Source: Roseomonas gilardii | GTDB lineage: Bacteria; Pseudomonadota; Alphaproteobacteria; Acetobacterales; Acetobacteraceae | Assembly (NCBI RefSeq): GCF_001941945.1 | Contig: NZ_CP015583.1 | Span: 1,229,001-1,293,000 of the forward strand | DNA: 64,000 bases | Direction: 5' to 3' | In this document: positions 10,917-19,229 of the stretch, piece by piece | Layout: every line of letters begins with the position of its first letter | Position numbering within the stretch: position 1 is the stretch's first letter | Translations under genes and position numbers: made by a program | Notes under the pieces: generated by a model | Seen by the model: the letters and a program-made list of their open reading frames with translations, nothing else | Databases searched by the model: none | What the model was told of the DNA's origin: nothing

Positions 10917-11449
10917 GGGCGCCGGGCTCCGGCAGGACCATTCCCAACGGGGGCGGGCTGGCCGTTCGCGGGGGCTTCCTCCTCGGGCTTGGCGGAGTTC
11001 ATCTGGGTCACCGAGAAGATGAACTTGCCCAGCAGGGCCTCCAGGCTGACGGAGGACTGGGTGATGCTGATCTCCGAACCGTCCCGCAGGTCCTTGTCGC
11101 TGCCGCCGGGGACCAGGGCGATGTACTTGCCGCCCAGCAGGCTTTCCGAGGTGATCTCGGCCGAGGTGTCGTCGGGCAGCTTCAGCCCGGAATCCACCTG
11201 CATCGTCACCACCGCGAGGAAGGTCTGCGGATCGATGCGCTCCTGCGTCACGCTGCCCACCCGCACGCCGGCGATGCGGACGTCGGAGCCGGGGGCGAGG
11301 CCGTCGATCCGGTCGAAGCGCGCGTGCAGCGTCATTCCGGTGCTGGTGGTGGACCGGCCGGAATTCGTGGCGGCATAGGCGAGAAACACCACGGCGACGA
11401 CCAGCACGATAGCGCCGGCCGCGAGCTCGGCGAGGCTGCGTCCCTTCAA
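10913..11449 (-). CDS. mlaD: Outer-membrane lipid asymmetry protein MlaD (MCE domain)
   Basis: MlaD is the periplasmic, inner-membrane-anchored lipid-binding component of the Mla phospholipid transport system. The 178-aa protein has one N-terminal membrane anchor (about residues 8-27) and an MCE domain with 'DGLAPGSDVRIAGVRVGSV' and 'ESLLGGKYIALVPGG'. A Pro/Ala-rich tail follows. The start is TTG at 11449, supported by AAGGA seven bases upstream. mlaE and mlaF are not next to it in this window. It heads an operon with the 75-aa gene (overlapping) and DUF2155. Confidence 0.9.
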   Translation of the reverse strand: MKGRSLAELAAGAIVLVVAVVFLAYAATNSGRSTTSTGMTLHARFDRIDGLAPGSDVRIAGVRVGSVTQERIDPQTFLAVVTMQVDSGLKLPDDTSAEITSESLLGGKYIALVPGGSDKDLRDGSEISITQSSVSLEALLGKFIFSVTQMNSAKPEEEAPANGQPAPVGNGPAGARRP

Positions 11450-11527
11450 ATCACGATCCTTATCCGACGGGGCGGAACGGGTGCCCGGAAATCCCGGAAG
11501 GCCAGGGCCCGGCCATCCGGCATGCCA

Positions 11528-11881
11528 TCACGCGCCGGGCGTCCAGGCCTCGTAGTCGCCCGCGGTGTTCGGACGCTCCCCGCCCTTGTAGTCATGGCCG
11601 GGCGGCCGATAGGCGAGCGCGGTGCCGGTCATGTTCGGCTGGTGGTCGAGCTGCCAGGGATAGCGGCGGCTCTCGTCCAGCCGCGGCGTGGCATGGTGCA
11701 GCCAGCCGTGCCATTCCGGCGGCACGTTGGTGGCCTCCGCCTTGCCCGCATACACCACCCAGCGGCGGGTGTGGTTGAAGCCGGGCACGACGTTGCGGCT
11801 CTCGAAATACAGGTTCCCGTGGCGGTCGGTGCCGACCTTCCGGCCCTTGAAGCCGGAGCACAGGCGCATGAGCATGGACAT
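11528..11881 (-). CDS. NDUFA12 (B17.2) family NADH:ubiquinone oxidoreductase subunit
   Basis: This 117-aa protein belongs to the accessory complex I subunit family NDUFA12/B17.2, found in mitochondria and in alphaproteobacteria with a mitochondrion-like complex I. Recognisable features are 'KVGTDRHGNLYFES', 'RRWVVYAG', 'VPPEWHGWLHH' and the C-terminal 'YRPPGHDYKGGERP'. It may assist complex I assembly or stability at the cytoplasmic membrane. AGGAGG lies about 11 bases upstream of the ATG. It lies 78 bp upstream of mlaD on the same strand; this NDUFA12-mlaD-DUF2155 neighbourhood is, from memory, recurrent in the class. Confidence 0.92.
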   Translation of the reverse strand: MSMLMRLCSGFKGRKVGTDRHGNLYFESRNVVPGFNHTRRWVVYAGKAEATNVPPEWHGWLHHATPRLDESRRYPWQLDHQPNMTGTALAYRPPGHDYKGGERPNTAGDYEAWTPGA

Positions 11882-12032
11882 GGGCTTTGGGGCCTCCTGG
11901 CACCGCCATATGGCATGCGGGCGCCGCGCGTGAAAGGCCGCGCTTTTCCTACCGTATCTGGTGGCGGTTGACTCCGGGCGTCACCACATGTTGCTTCACC
12001 GGCGGGAATTTCCTTTCGGGGGCAGGACAGTC

Positions 12033-13529
12033 ATGCAGAGGCTCGCAGGCACCGTGTGGTCCGACGTGACGCTGCGCCGCACCCGCGGCCGGGCGGATCC
12101 GGATGCGCCGTCCCGCGCCGTGGCCCTGCCCGCGGCCTGGGAGGACGGCGCCGCTGACGCCCTGGCCGCCCTGGTGCCGGAGGCGGGTTCCGGCGCCCGC
12201 TCCCTTTCCCTGGTCTCCCTGGCGGAGGCCTGGATCCGCCGCGCCGCCGCAGGCGCCGCCGCGCTCGGCCTCCCGGAGGCCGGGTCGCTGGCCGAGGCGT
12301 TGCGGGCGCTGTTGCTGGCCCGGCGTGGCGCCCCCGGTGCCTCCATCTGGCGCGACTCGACCGAGGAGGAGCCGCGTTTCGTGCTGAACCTCCCCGCTTT
12401 CCTGGAAGCCCCGGCGGGCTTCGACTCGGCCGGCTATGCGCAGGCGGTCCGTCTCGCGGTGCTGGCGCTGGAGGGACTGTCCGCCGGACGTGCGCGCCGG
12501 CTGCGGATCGGCTTCGCCGATCTCGCGGGGCTGCTGGCCGGGCTGGGACTCGACTATGAGAGCCGCGAGGCGCGCGAGGTGGCCCAGGCCATCTCTGCCC
12601 TGACCCGGGGCGCCGCCGAGGCGGCCAGCGGTGAATGCGCCGCCATGCTGGGAGAGCGTGCGCCGGTGACGCTCTTCGCGCCGCCGCCGCCCGCCGCCTG
12701 CGTGGTGCCCGGGCTGGCGGAAGCCGCGCGCGAGGCGCTGGACGCCGCCGCCGGCGCGCCTGGGCTGCGGCATGAATCGCTCTTCGCCCTTTGCCCTGCC
12801 GATGCGGTGGAGGCTCTGCTCGGCGCCGAGTCGGCCGGCCTCGCCCCCGCCGCTGGGCCCAGCCGACTGACCGATGCGGGCGGGGAGGAGCCCACCGCCG
12901 CTGCGCGCCGCGCCGGATCGCGGGCCGAGGCGCTGCTGGCGCCGCGTGGCCCGGAGGCCCGGGCGGCGATGCAGGCTGCGGTGGAGCCTTTCCTCCATGC
13001 CGGGGCTCCGGCGCCGGTCGCCGCCTCGGAACGGCCCCGCCCGGCCCCGATGCCCGCCCCGACCCGCGCTGCGGCGCGCGGGCAGGTCTGGAAGGTGTCC
13101 ATCGCCGGGCACAAGGTCACGCTGCGGACCGCCGAGCATCCGGACGGCACGCTGTCCGAGGTCTCGCTGACGCTGGCCAAGGACAGCGCGGCCTTCCGGG
13201 GCGTGCTGGACGCGCTGTGCCAGTCCGTCTCGCTGGGCCTCGCCCGGGGCGTGCCGCTGGCGGAATTCGTGCAGGCCCATGCCTATACGCGCTTCGGCCC
13301 GGCTGGGGTGGTGGAGGGCGACCCGCGGATTGCCCGGGCCACCTCGATCCTGGACTGGGGGTTCCGGCGCCTGGCGCTGGAATACCTGGAAGGGCCGGCC
13401 CTGGCGGACCCGACCGAGGAGGAATGCGGCGCCGAGCTGGGCGCGGCGGCGGGCGAGCAGCCGCTGCTGCCGCTGGAGGCTCCCGCCGGGCCCAAGGCGC
13501 GGCGGCGCAGCCTGCGGTTGGTGGGCTGA
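12033..13529 (+). CDS. NrdJ-like (B12-dependent ribonucleotide reductase) derivative lacking the catalytic barrel; TSCPD-type C-terminus
   Basis: This 498-aa protein resembles scattered parts of vitamin B12-dependent class II ribonucleotide reductase but is less than half its length. Residues 27-45 ('AVALPAAWEDGAADALAAL') recall the NrdJ N-terminus. Residues 130-206 ('GFDSAGYAQAVRLAVLALE ... IGFADLAGLLAGLGLDYES ... AISALTRGAAEAASGECAAMLG') follow the NrdJ segment containing 'GLGYANLGALLM'. Residues 352-455 match the C-terminal domain ('KVTLRTAEHPDGTLSEV', 'SVSLGLARGVPLAEFV', 'YTRFGPAG', 'ATSILDWGFRRLALEYL'). The active-site cysteine regions and the C-terminal Cys cluster are absent, so reductase activity is unlikely. 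The start at 12033 follows GGCAGGA. Role unknown; a regulator or partner of a real NrdJ, or a decaying paralogue, are options. Confidence 0.82.
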   Translation: MQRLAGTVWSDVTLRRTRGRADPDAPSRAVALPAAWEDGAADALAALVPEAGSGARSLSLVSLAEAWIRRAAAGAAALGLPEAGSLAEALRALLLARRGAPGASIWRDSTEEEPRFVLNLPAFLEAPAGFDSAGYAQAVRLAVLALEGLSAGRARRLRIGFADLAGLLAGLGLDYESREAREVAQAISALTRGAAEAASGECAAMLGERAPVTLFAPPPPAACVVPGLAEAAREALDAAAGAPGLRHESLFALCPADAVEALLGAESAGLAPAAGPSRLTDAGGEEPTAAARRAGSRAEALLAPRGPEARAAMQAAVEPFLHAGAPAPVAASERPRPAPMPAPTRAAARGQVWKVSIAGHKVTLRTAEHPDGTLSEVSLTLAKDSAAFRGVLDALCQSVSLGLARGVPLAEFVQAHAYTRFGPAGVVEGDPRIARATSILDWGFRRLALEYLEGPALADPTEEECGAELGAAAGEQPLLPLEAPAGPKARRRSLRLVG

Positions 13530-13552
13530 GGAAACCCGGGTTGGGGGTTTCC
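13530..13552 (+). terminator. Hairpin after the NrdJ-like gene
   Basis: GGAAACCC (13530-13537) and GGGTTTCC (13545-13552) pair perfectly with a 7-nt loop, starting at the stop codon of the NrdJ-like gene. No T-run follows, so termination efficiency is uncertain. Confidence 0.4.
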
Positions 13553-13624
13553 CAGGCTGGCGGTTTCCCGGGCCGCGTGGCCCGGTCTATGACGGCCCCC
13601 GGTTCTCTTCCGAGGAGCATGTCC

Positions 13625-14092
13625 ATGTCCGGCCCGATCGACGCCCGCCTGCGGGAACTCGGCATCACCCTGCCCGAGCCTGCCACGCCCATCGCCAACT
13701 ATGTGCCCGCGGTGATCACCGGGTCGCTGCTGGTGGTGTCCGGCCAGATCCCGATGCAGGAGGGGAAGATCGCCGTCACCGGCAAGCTGGGCCAGGGCGT
13801 CAGCCCCGAGGCCGGGCGCGAGGCGGCGCGGACCTGTTTCCTCAACGTGCTGGCCCAGGCCCGGGCGGCGCTGGGCGGCGATCTCGGCCGGGTGAAGCGC
13901 GTGGTGCGGCTGGGCGGCTTCATCGCCTGCACGCCGGATTTCACCCAGCATGCGGTGGTGATGAACGGCGCCTCCGACCTGGCGGTGGAGGTCTTCGGCG
14001 AGGCCGGCCGCCATGCGCGCTCGACCATCGGCGTGCCCTCGCTGCCCGGCGACGCGGCGGTCGAGGTCGAGGCGATGATCGAGATCGCCTGA
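13625..14092 (+). CDS. RidA family protein (enamine/imine deaminase-like)
   Basis: RidA-family proteins hydrolyse reactive enamine or imine intermediates made by PLP enzymes, which protects branched-chain amino acid synthesis among other targets. This 155-aa member is of the longer subgroup, with 'YVPAVITGSLLVVSGQIPM', 'RTCFLNVLAQARAALGG', 'RLGGFIACTPDFTQH' and 'HARSTIGVPSLPGDAAVEVE'. The Arg of 'HARSTIGV' corresponds to the residue that binds the carboxylate of the substrate. The ATG at 13625 is preferred over the one at 13619 because GAGGAG lies seven bases upstream of it. Confidence 0.92.
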   Translation: MSGPIDARLRELGITLPEPATPIANYVPAVITGSLLVVSGQIPMQEGKIAVTGKLGQGVSPEAGREAARTCFLNVLAQARAALGGDLGRVKRVVRLGGFIACTPDFTQHAVVMNGASDLAVEVFGEAGRHARSTIGVPSLPGDAAVEVEAMIEIA

Positions 14093-14173
14093 TCCGGAAG
14101 CCCCGGCTCCGCCCTCTGCCGCATCGCAGCGGCGGGAACTTGCGCTGGCCGGGGGAGGGCGCACATTGGGCCC

Positions 14174-15337
14174 ATGCCTGATGGCGCGCCCGAACTGACG
14201 CTGACCCTGCATCCGCGCATCGCAGAGATTCCCGCCGCCGAGTGGGATGCCTGCGCGGGGGACGAGAATCCCTTCGTCTCCCATGCCTTCCTCTCGGCGC
14301 TGGAGGATAGCGGCTCGGCCGGCGGCAGGACGGGCTGGCTGCCGCAGCACGCGGCGCTGCGCGATGCGGGCGGCACGCTGCTCGCGGTGGCGCCCGCCTA
14401 TGCCAAGAGCCATTCCTATGGCGAGTACGTCTTCGACTGGGGCTGGGCGCGCGGCTTCGAGCAGGCGGGCGGGCGCTACTATCCCAAGCTCCAGGTGGCG
14501 GTGCCCTTCTCCCCCGTGCCGGGCCCGCGCCTGCTGACCCGCCCCGGTGGCGGCGTGCCGGTGGCGGCGCTGGCCCAGGGGTTGCGGCAGGCGGTGGCCG
14601 ATCTGGGGCTTTCCTCCTGCCACGTCACCTTCTGCACCGGCGCGGAGTGGGAGGCGCTGGGCGAGGCGGGCTGGCTGCGGCGTCTGGGCACGCAGTTCCA
14701 CTGGGCCAACCCGGGTTATGCCAGCTTCGACGACTTCCTGGGTGCCCTGTCCTCGCGTAAGCGCAAGACGCTGCGGCGGGAAAGGCGGGACGCGCAGGCG
14801 GCCGGGCTGCGCTTCCGCGCGCTGCGGGGCGCCGAGATCACGCCGGAGCACTGGCGCGTCTTCCACCGGTGCTATCGCCACACCGTGGACCGCAAGTGGG
14901 GCGATGCCTACCTGAAGCCGCGCTTCTGGCCGCTGCTCTCCGAGCGGCTCGGCGACCGCGTGGTGCTGATGGTGGCGGAGCGCGATGGCGAGCCGGTGGC
15001 GGGGGCGCTGAACCTGATCGGGCGGGACGCCCTCTACGGGCGCAACTGGGGCTCGCTGGTCGAGGCGCCCTTCCTGCACTTCGAGCTCTGCTACTACCAG
15101 GCCATGGACTTCGCCATCGCGCATGGCATCCCGCGCGTGGAGGCCGGGGCGCAGGGCGAGCATAAGATCCAGCGCGGCTACCTGCCGGTGCCGACCTATT
15201 CCGCGCACTGGATCGAGCATGCCGGGCTGCGTCGTGCCGTGGCGGGCTTCCTGAATCAGGAGCGTCCGGCCATGCTGGCGGAGATGGAGGCGCTGGCCCT
15301 GGCCTCGCCCTTCCGCCGGGATGGACAAGAGGACTGA
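14174..15337 (+). CDS. FemAB-like GNAT family protein (DUF482/peptidogalycan type)
   Basis: This 387-aa cytoplasmic protein belongs to the FemAB-like branch of the GNAT superfamily. Identifying blocks are 'ENPFVSHAFLSALEDSG', 'KSHSYGEYVFDWGWA', 'YYPKLQVAVPFSPVPG', 'LSSRKRKTLRRERRDA' and 'VEAGAQGEHKIQRGY'. The family contains aminoacyl or acyl transferases acting on cell-wall or lipid precursors, but the substrate of this subgroup is not established. The stop overlaps the following EamA transporter by 17 bp, so the two are co-transcribed. Confidence 0.87.
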   Translation: MPDGAPELTLTLHPRIAEIPAAEWDACAGDENPFVSHAFLSALEDSGSAGGRTGWLPQHAALRDAGGTLLAVAPAYAKSHSYGEYVFDWGWARGFEQAGGRYYPKLQVAVPFSPVPGPRLLTRPGGGVPVAALAQGLRQAVADLGLSSCHVTFCTGAEWEALGEAGWLRRLGTQFHWANPGYASFDDFLGALSSRKRKTLRRERRDAQAAGLRFRALRGAEITPEHWRVFHRCYRHTVDRKWGDAYLKPRFWPLLSERLGDRVVLMVAERDGEPVAGALNLIGRDALYGRNWGSLVEAPFLHFELCYYQAMDFAIAHGIPRVEAGAQGEHKIQRGYLPVPTYSAHWIEHAGLRRAVAGFLNQERPAMLAEMEALALASPFRRDGQED

Positions 15338-16286
15338 CGCCACCACCGATGCCGGCTTCACCAGTGCCGCGGGGCGAGCGCCCGGCGCCGCGATGCTGAC
15401 CGCCTATGCCCAGCTCGCCGGGTCGATGATCCTCACCGGGGTCAATGTCGGCGTCGCTAAGACCCTGGCCGGCGCGCTGCCCATCGCCATGATCCTCGGC
15501 CTGCGCTGCCTGCTGGCCGTCGCGGTGCTGCTGCCGCTGTCGCTCTGGCGGGACGGGCTGCGCCCGCCGCCGCGCGGCGCCCTGCTGAACCTGTTCTGGC
15601 AGGCGCTGCTGGGCACGGTGCTCTACAACGCCGCGCTGCTGCTCGGCCTGCGCCTGACCACGGCGCTGGAGGGCGGGCTGATGCTGGCGGCCATCCCTGC
15701 GGTGGTGGCGCTGGGCGCGGCGCTGCTGCTGCGGGAACGGCTGACGCCGCGCGGCTGGGCGGCGGCCCTGCTGGCGGCGGGCGGGATCGGTGCCGTCACC
15801 CTGGCCCGGAGCGGGGGCGGCGGTTCCGGGGGCGGCAGCCTCGCGGGCAATGCGCTGGTGCTGCTGGCCGTCTGTGGCGAGGCCGCCTATGCGCTGCTGT
15901 CCAAGCGCCTCGCCGGGCGCATGCCGGTGCTGACCGCGAGCCTGTGGATGCAGATCTTCTCCGCCATGCTGCTCCTGCCCGCCTGGCTGCCCCTGGCCAT
16001 CCCCTGGCCGGGCGCGGCCGGCGTGCTGGCCGATCCGCTCCTGGCCGGCCTGCTGGTCTTCCACGGGCTGACGGCGAGCGTGTTCAGCCTGCTGCTCTGG
16101 TATTCCGGCCTGCGCCGCGCCCCGGCGGGCCTGGCGGGCGTCTTCATGGCCTTCCTGCCTGCCTCGGCGGCGGTGACGGCGGTGCTGTTCCTGGGGGAAC
16201 CGATGACCACGGCGCATCTCGCCGGCTTCGCCCTGATGCTGGCCAGCCTGCTGCTGGCGACCTGGCCGGCGCGGCGGCGCGCATGA
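15321..16286 (+). CDS. DMT superfamily (EamA) transporter
   Basis: This is a 321-aa polytopic inner-membrane protein with about ten hydrophobic segments arranged as two EamA repeats. The first repeat runs over 'AQLAGSMILTGVNVGVAKTLAG' to 'MLAAIPAVVALGAALLLRE' and the second over 'ALVLLAVCGEAAYALLSKRL' to 'FMAFLPASAAVTAVLFLGE'. Family members export amino acids, nucleosides or other small metabolites; the cargo is unknown. It overlaps the FemAB-like gene upstream by 17 bp and the helicase gene downstream by 4 bp (ATGA), so it belongs to a tightly coupled operon. Confidence 0.92.
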   Translation: MDKRTDATTDAGFTSAAGRAPGAAMLTAYAQLAGSMILTGVNVGVAKTLAGALPIAMILGLRCLLAVAVLLPLSLWRDGLRPPPRGALLNLFWQALLGTVLYNAALLLGLRLTTALEGGLMLAAIPAVVALGAALLLRERLTPRGWAAALLAAGGIGAVTLARSGGGGSGGGSLAGNALVLLAVCGEAAYALLSKRLAGRMPVLTASLWMQIFSAMLLLPAWLPLAIPWPGAAGVLADPLLAGLLVFHGLTASVFSLLLWYSGLRRAPAGLAGVFMAFLPASAAVTAVLFLGEPMTTAHLAGFALMLASLLLATWPARRRA

Positions 16287-18298
16287 GGGCCTGGTTCGCC
16301 TGCACCGGCGCGGAACTGTTGCGGACCGAAGCCGCCGATGTCGCCGGACGCCTCGCGGCGGCACAGACCCGGCGCGGCTTCGACGCCACCTATGCCCAGC
16401 TCGCCGCCTGGGAAGCCTCGGCGGCCCTGCTGCGCGAGGCGGTGGCACAGGCGGGTGGCGAGGACTGGACCCTGGCCTTCGAATACGAGCTGCTGCGCCT
16501 GGAGAAGCGCATCGACGCCGTGGTGCTGACCGACCGCGCGATCCTGGTGCTGGAGTTCAAGGGGGAGGGCTTCTCCCCCGCCGACCTGCGGCAGGTGGAG
16601 GACTACGCGCTGGACTTGCGCGACTTCCATGCCGGCAGCCGGGCGCATCCGATCGTGCCCGTGCTGGTGCCGCTGCTGGCGCTGGACCAGGGGGCGCAGC
16701 AGCTCAGCCTGCTCTGGCACGCGGTGGTGCCGCCGCTGCGTGCCAATGCGCGCGGCCTGCCCGCCTTGCTGTCCGCCGTGCAGGCTTCCGTCCCGGCCCC
16801 GGCCATGCCGCTGGATGGGGCATCCTGGCTCGCCGCCCCCTATCGCCCGGTGCCGACGATCGTGGAGGCCGCCACCATGCTCTATGCCCGGCACGGGGTG
16901 GCGGAGATCGCGGCGGCCCGTTCGGACGCCGCCAACCTGACCCGCACCACGGAGGCCATCGCGCGGGCGCTGGACGAGGCCCGGCGCGATGCGGCGCGGG
17001 TGGTGATCTTCGTCACCGGCATCCCCGGCGCGGGCAAGACGCTGTGCGGGCTGAACGCGGTCTTCGGCGCGGCACGGCTGGACGGCGCGGCCTTCCTGAC
17101 CGGCAACGTGCCGCTGGTCGGCGTGCTGCGCGCCGCGCTGGCCCAGGATGCGGTGGCGCGCGGTGCCTGTGGCCGGGAGGAGGCGGAGCGGCGGGTGAAG
17201 TCGGCGCTGCAGAACGTCCATGCCTTCCTGGCCGAACATGCGGGTGACCCGCGGCATGGACCGCCGCCGGAACGGCTGATCGTCTTCGACGAGGCGCAGC
17301 GTGCCTGGGACGCGAGGCAGGCGAGCCGCGACACGCAGCGGCGCAAGGCCGTGCTGACCATGAGCGAACCCGCCCATACGCTGGAGATCATGGCGCGGGC
17401 CGAGGGCTGGTCGGCCATCGTCGCGCTGATCGGCCAGGGGCAGGAGATCAACACGGGCGAGGCCGGGCTGGCGGAATGGGGCCGTTGCATCGCCGCCGAC
17501 GGGCGCTGGCGTGCGGTGGCCGCGCCGCATGTGCTGGGGGCCGCCGATCCGGTGCAGCGCCTCGCCCCCGGGCCGGTGCCCTGGCTGCGGCTCGATCCGG
17601 CGCTCGACCTGACCGTGCCGATCCGCGGCATCCGCAGCGCCGCCGTCGCGCCCTGGGTGGAGGCCGTGCTGGACGGGCGCGGCGCCGAGGCCGCGCACAT
17701 CGCGGCGGAGGCCGAGGGCGGGCTGCCGGTCTTCCTCACCCGCGACCTGGGTGCCCTGCGGTGGGCCCTGCGCGACTTCGCGCGGGGCGAGAGGCGGGCC
17801 GGTATCCTGCGCAGTTCCGGCGCGCGCCGCCTGCGTGGCGACGGCTTCGGCGAGGAGGTGCCGGCGCCGGCGGTGGCGGACTGGTTCCTGCGCCGCTGGC
17901 CGGATGTGCGCGCCTCCGACGCGCTGGAGACCGGCGCGACGGAATATGCCTGTCAGGGGCTGGAGCTGGATGTGGCGGGGCTGGCCTGGGGTGGCGACTT
18001 CCTGCCCGCCGGTGCATCGGGGTGGCAGGCACGCCGCTTCCTCGGCAGCGCCTGGCAACTGGTGCGCCAGGCGCAGGAGCGCGACTTCATCCGCAACACC
18101 TATCGCGTGCTGCTGACGCGGGCGCGCTACGAGACGGTGATCTGGGTGCCCCGCGGCGACGCGGCGGACCGGACGCGCGACCCGGCGGCGCTGGACCTGC
18201 TGGCGGCCCGGCTGTTCCGCTGCGGCGCGCGGAGCCTGGACGAGACCCTGGTGGAGCCGCCGGAACCGGAGATGGAAGATGCGCCGTCTCTTCTCTAG
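16283..18298 (+). CDS. DUF2075 (Schlafen group-3-like) helicase with N-terminal PD-(D/E)xK-like nuclease domain
   Basis: The 671-aa protein joins a nuclease-like N-terminus to a superfamily 1 helicase-type ATPase. Residues about 62-93 show a PD-(D/E)xK pattern (Glu67/Glu69, 'RIDAVVL' with Asp78, then 'LVLEFK' with Glu91 and Lys93). The ATPase has Walker A 'TGIPGAGKT' (245-253), Walker B 'LIVFDEAQ' (332-339) and late motifs 'YACQGLELD' and 'NTYRVLLTRARY', which resemble SF1 motifs V-VI. DUF2075 proteins are often linked to nucleic-acid processing and phage defence; that role is an inference here. The start overlaps the EamA gene by 4 bp, and the stop overlaps a secreted nuclease-like gene by 20 bp. 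Confidence 0.85.
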   Translation: MRAWFACTGAELLRTEAADVAGRLAAAQTRRGFDATYAQLAAWEASAALLREAVAQAGGEDWTLAFEYELLRLEKRIDAVVLTDRAILVLEFKGEGFSPADLRQVEDYALDLRDFHAGSRAHPIVPVLVPLLALDQGAQQLSLLWHAVVPPLRANARGLPALLSAVQASVPAPAMPLDGASWLAAPYRPVPTIVEAATMLYARHGVAEIAAARSDAANLTRTTEAIARALDEARRDAARVVIFVTGIPGAGKTLCGLNAVFGAARLDGAAFLTGNVPLVGVLRAALAQDAVARGACGREEAERRVKSALQNVHAFLAEHAGDPRHGPPPERLIVFDEAQRAWDARQASRDTQRRKAVLTMSEPAHTLEIMARAEGWSAIVALIGQGQEINTGEAGLAEWGRCIAADGRWRAVAAPHVLGAADPVQRLAPGPVPWLRLDPALDLTVPIRGIRSAAVAPWVEAVLDGRGAEAAHIAAEAEGGLPVFLTRDLGALRWALRDFARGERRAGILRSSGARRLRGDGFGEEVPAPAVADWFLRRWPDVRASDALETGATEYACQGLELDVAGLAWGGDFLPAGASGWQARRFLGSAWQLVRQAQERDFIRNTYRVLLTRARYETVIWVPRGDAADRTRDPAALDLLAARLFRCGARSLDETLVEPPEPEMEDAPSLL

Positions 18299-19142
18299 CC
18301 TCGCCGTTCTCCTCCTCCTCGCGGCGCCGGCCCGGGCCGGGGAGATCAAGCTGGCGACATGGAACCTGAACTGGCTCACCACGCGCGGGCCGGGCGATCC
18401 GCTGCTGCCGCCCGAACTGCCCGGCCGCGGCGCGGAGGATTTCGCGCGCCTGCGCCTTTATGCCCAGCGGCTGGCGGCGGATGTGCTGGCGCTGGAGGAA
18501 GTGGATGGGCCGGAAGCGGCGGCGCGGCTGCTGGACCCGGCGGAATGGCGCTTCTTCTTCGCCGACGAGCATGATGTGCAGCGTGTCGGCATCGCCGTGC
18601 GCCGCCGCCTGCGGGCGCGGCAGAATCCCGATCTCGCCGCGCTGGACCGGGCGCCGGAGGCGCGGTTCAGCCTGCGGCGGGGCGTGGATGTGACGGTCGA
18701 GGGGCCGGGTGGCGCCCCGCTGCGGCTGCTGGCGGTGCATCTCAAGGCCGGCTGTCGCCAGGGGGCCTTCCTGGAAGGCGACCGGGAATGCACGATCCTG
18801 GGCGAGCAGGCGGGCATCCTCGCGGACTGGATCGCGGCGCGGCAGGCGGAGGGCGGCGGCTTCGCCGTGCTGGGCGACTTCAACCGGCGCTTCCAGGGGC
18901 CGCGCGATGCCTTCCTGCGCCGGATCGCGAAGCGCGGCACGCTGCTCCGCACCACGGAGGGGCGTTCCGATCCCTGCTGGGGCGGGCGGGACTTCATCGA
19001 CCACATCCTGCTCGGCGGCGCGGCGCGGGACTGGCTGGTGCCGGACAGCCTGCGCGTGCTGGTCTATGCGGAGCGCGAGCCGGGCTGGAAGGAACGCCTG
19101 TCGGATCACTGCCCCGTCTCGGTCCGCCTGGACCTGCCGTGA
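18279..19142 (+). CDS. Secreted endonuclease/exonuclease/phosphatase family protein
   Basis: This 287-aa protein has a Sec signal peptide ('LFSSLAVLLLLAAPARAGE', cleavage about residue 20) and a DNase I-like fold domain. Visible active-site motifs are 'LATWNLNWL' (Asn), 'VLALEEVDG' (Glu), 'LLAVHLKAGC', 'VLGDFNRRF' (Asp/Asn) and the C-terminal 'LSDHCPVSV' (Asp-His). The metal-dependent phosphodiesterase centre therefore looks complete. Two extra cysteine pairs suit a periplasmic or extracellular protein. It overlaps the helicase-nuclease gene by 20 bp. Substrate may be nucleic acid or a phosphoester. Confidence 0.9.
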   Translation: MRRLFSSLAVLLLLAAPARAGEIKLATWNLNWLTTRGPGDPLLPPELPGRGAEDFARLRLYAQRLAADVLALEEVDGPEAAARLLDPAEWRFFFADEHDVQRVGIAVRRRLRARQNPDLAALDRAPEARFSLRRGVDVTVEGPGGAPLRLLAVHLKAGCRQGAFLEGDRECTILGEQAGILADWIAARQAEGGGFAVLGDFNRRFQGPRDAFLRRIAKRGTLLRTTEGRSDPCWGGRDFIDHILLGGAARDWLVPDSLRVLVYAEREPGWKERLSDHCPVSVRLDLP

Positions 19143-19229
19143 ACGAGGAAGCGCCCGCCCGGACGCGGCGGTCAACGGTGCCGTCGCTGGCGCGTTGCTT
19201 GCTGCACCGGACGGAACGGAGGCCAACCC

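Noticed and set aside
12033..13529. Treating the NrdJ-like gene as a frameshifted pseudogene
   Set aside because: The frame is open for 498 codons with similarity to NrdJ in order and a ribosome-binding site; the missing parts are internal deletions, not stops or frame changes.
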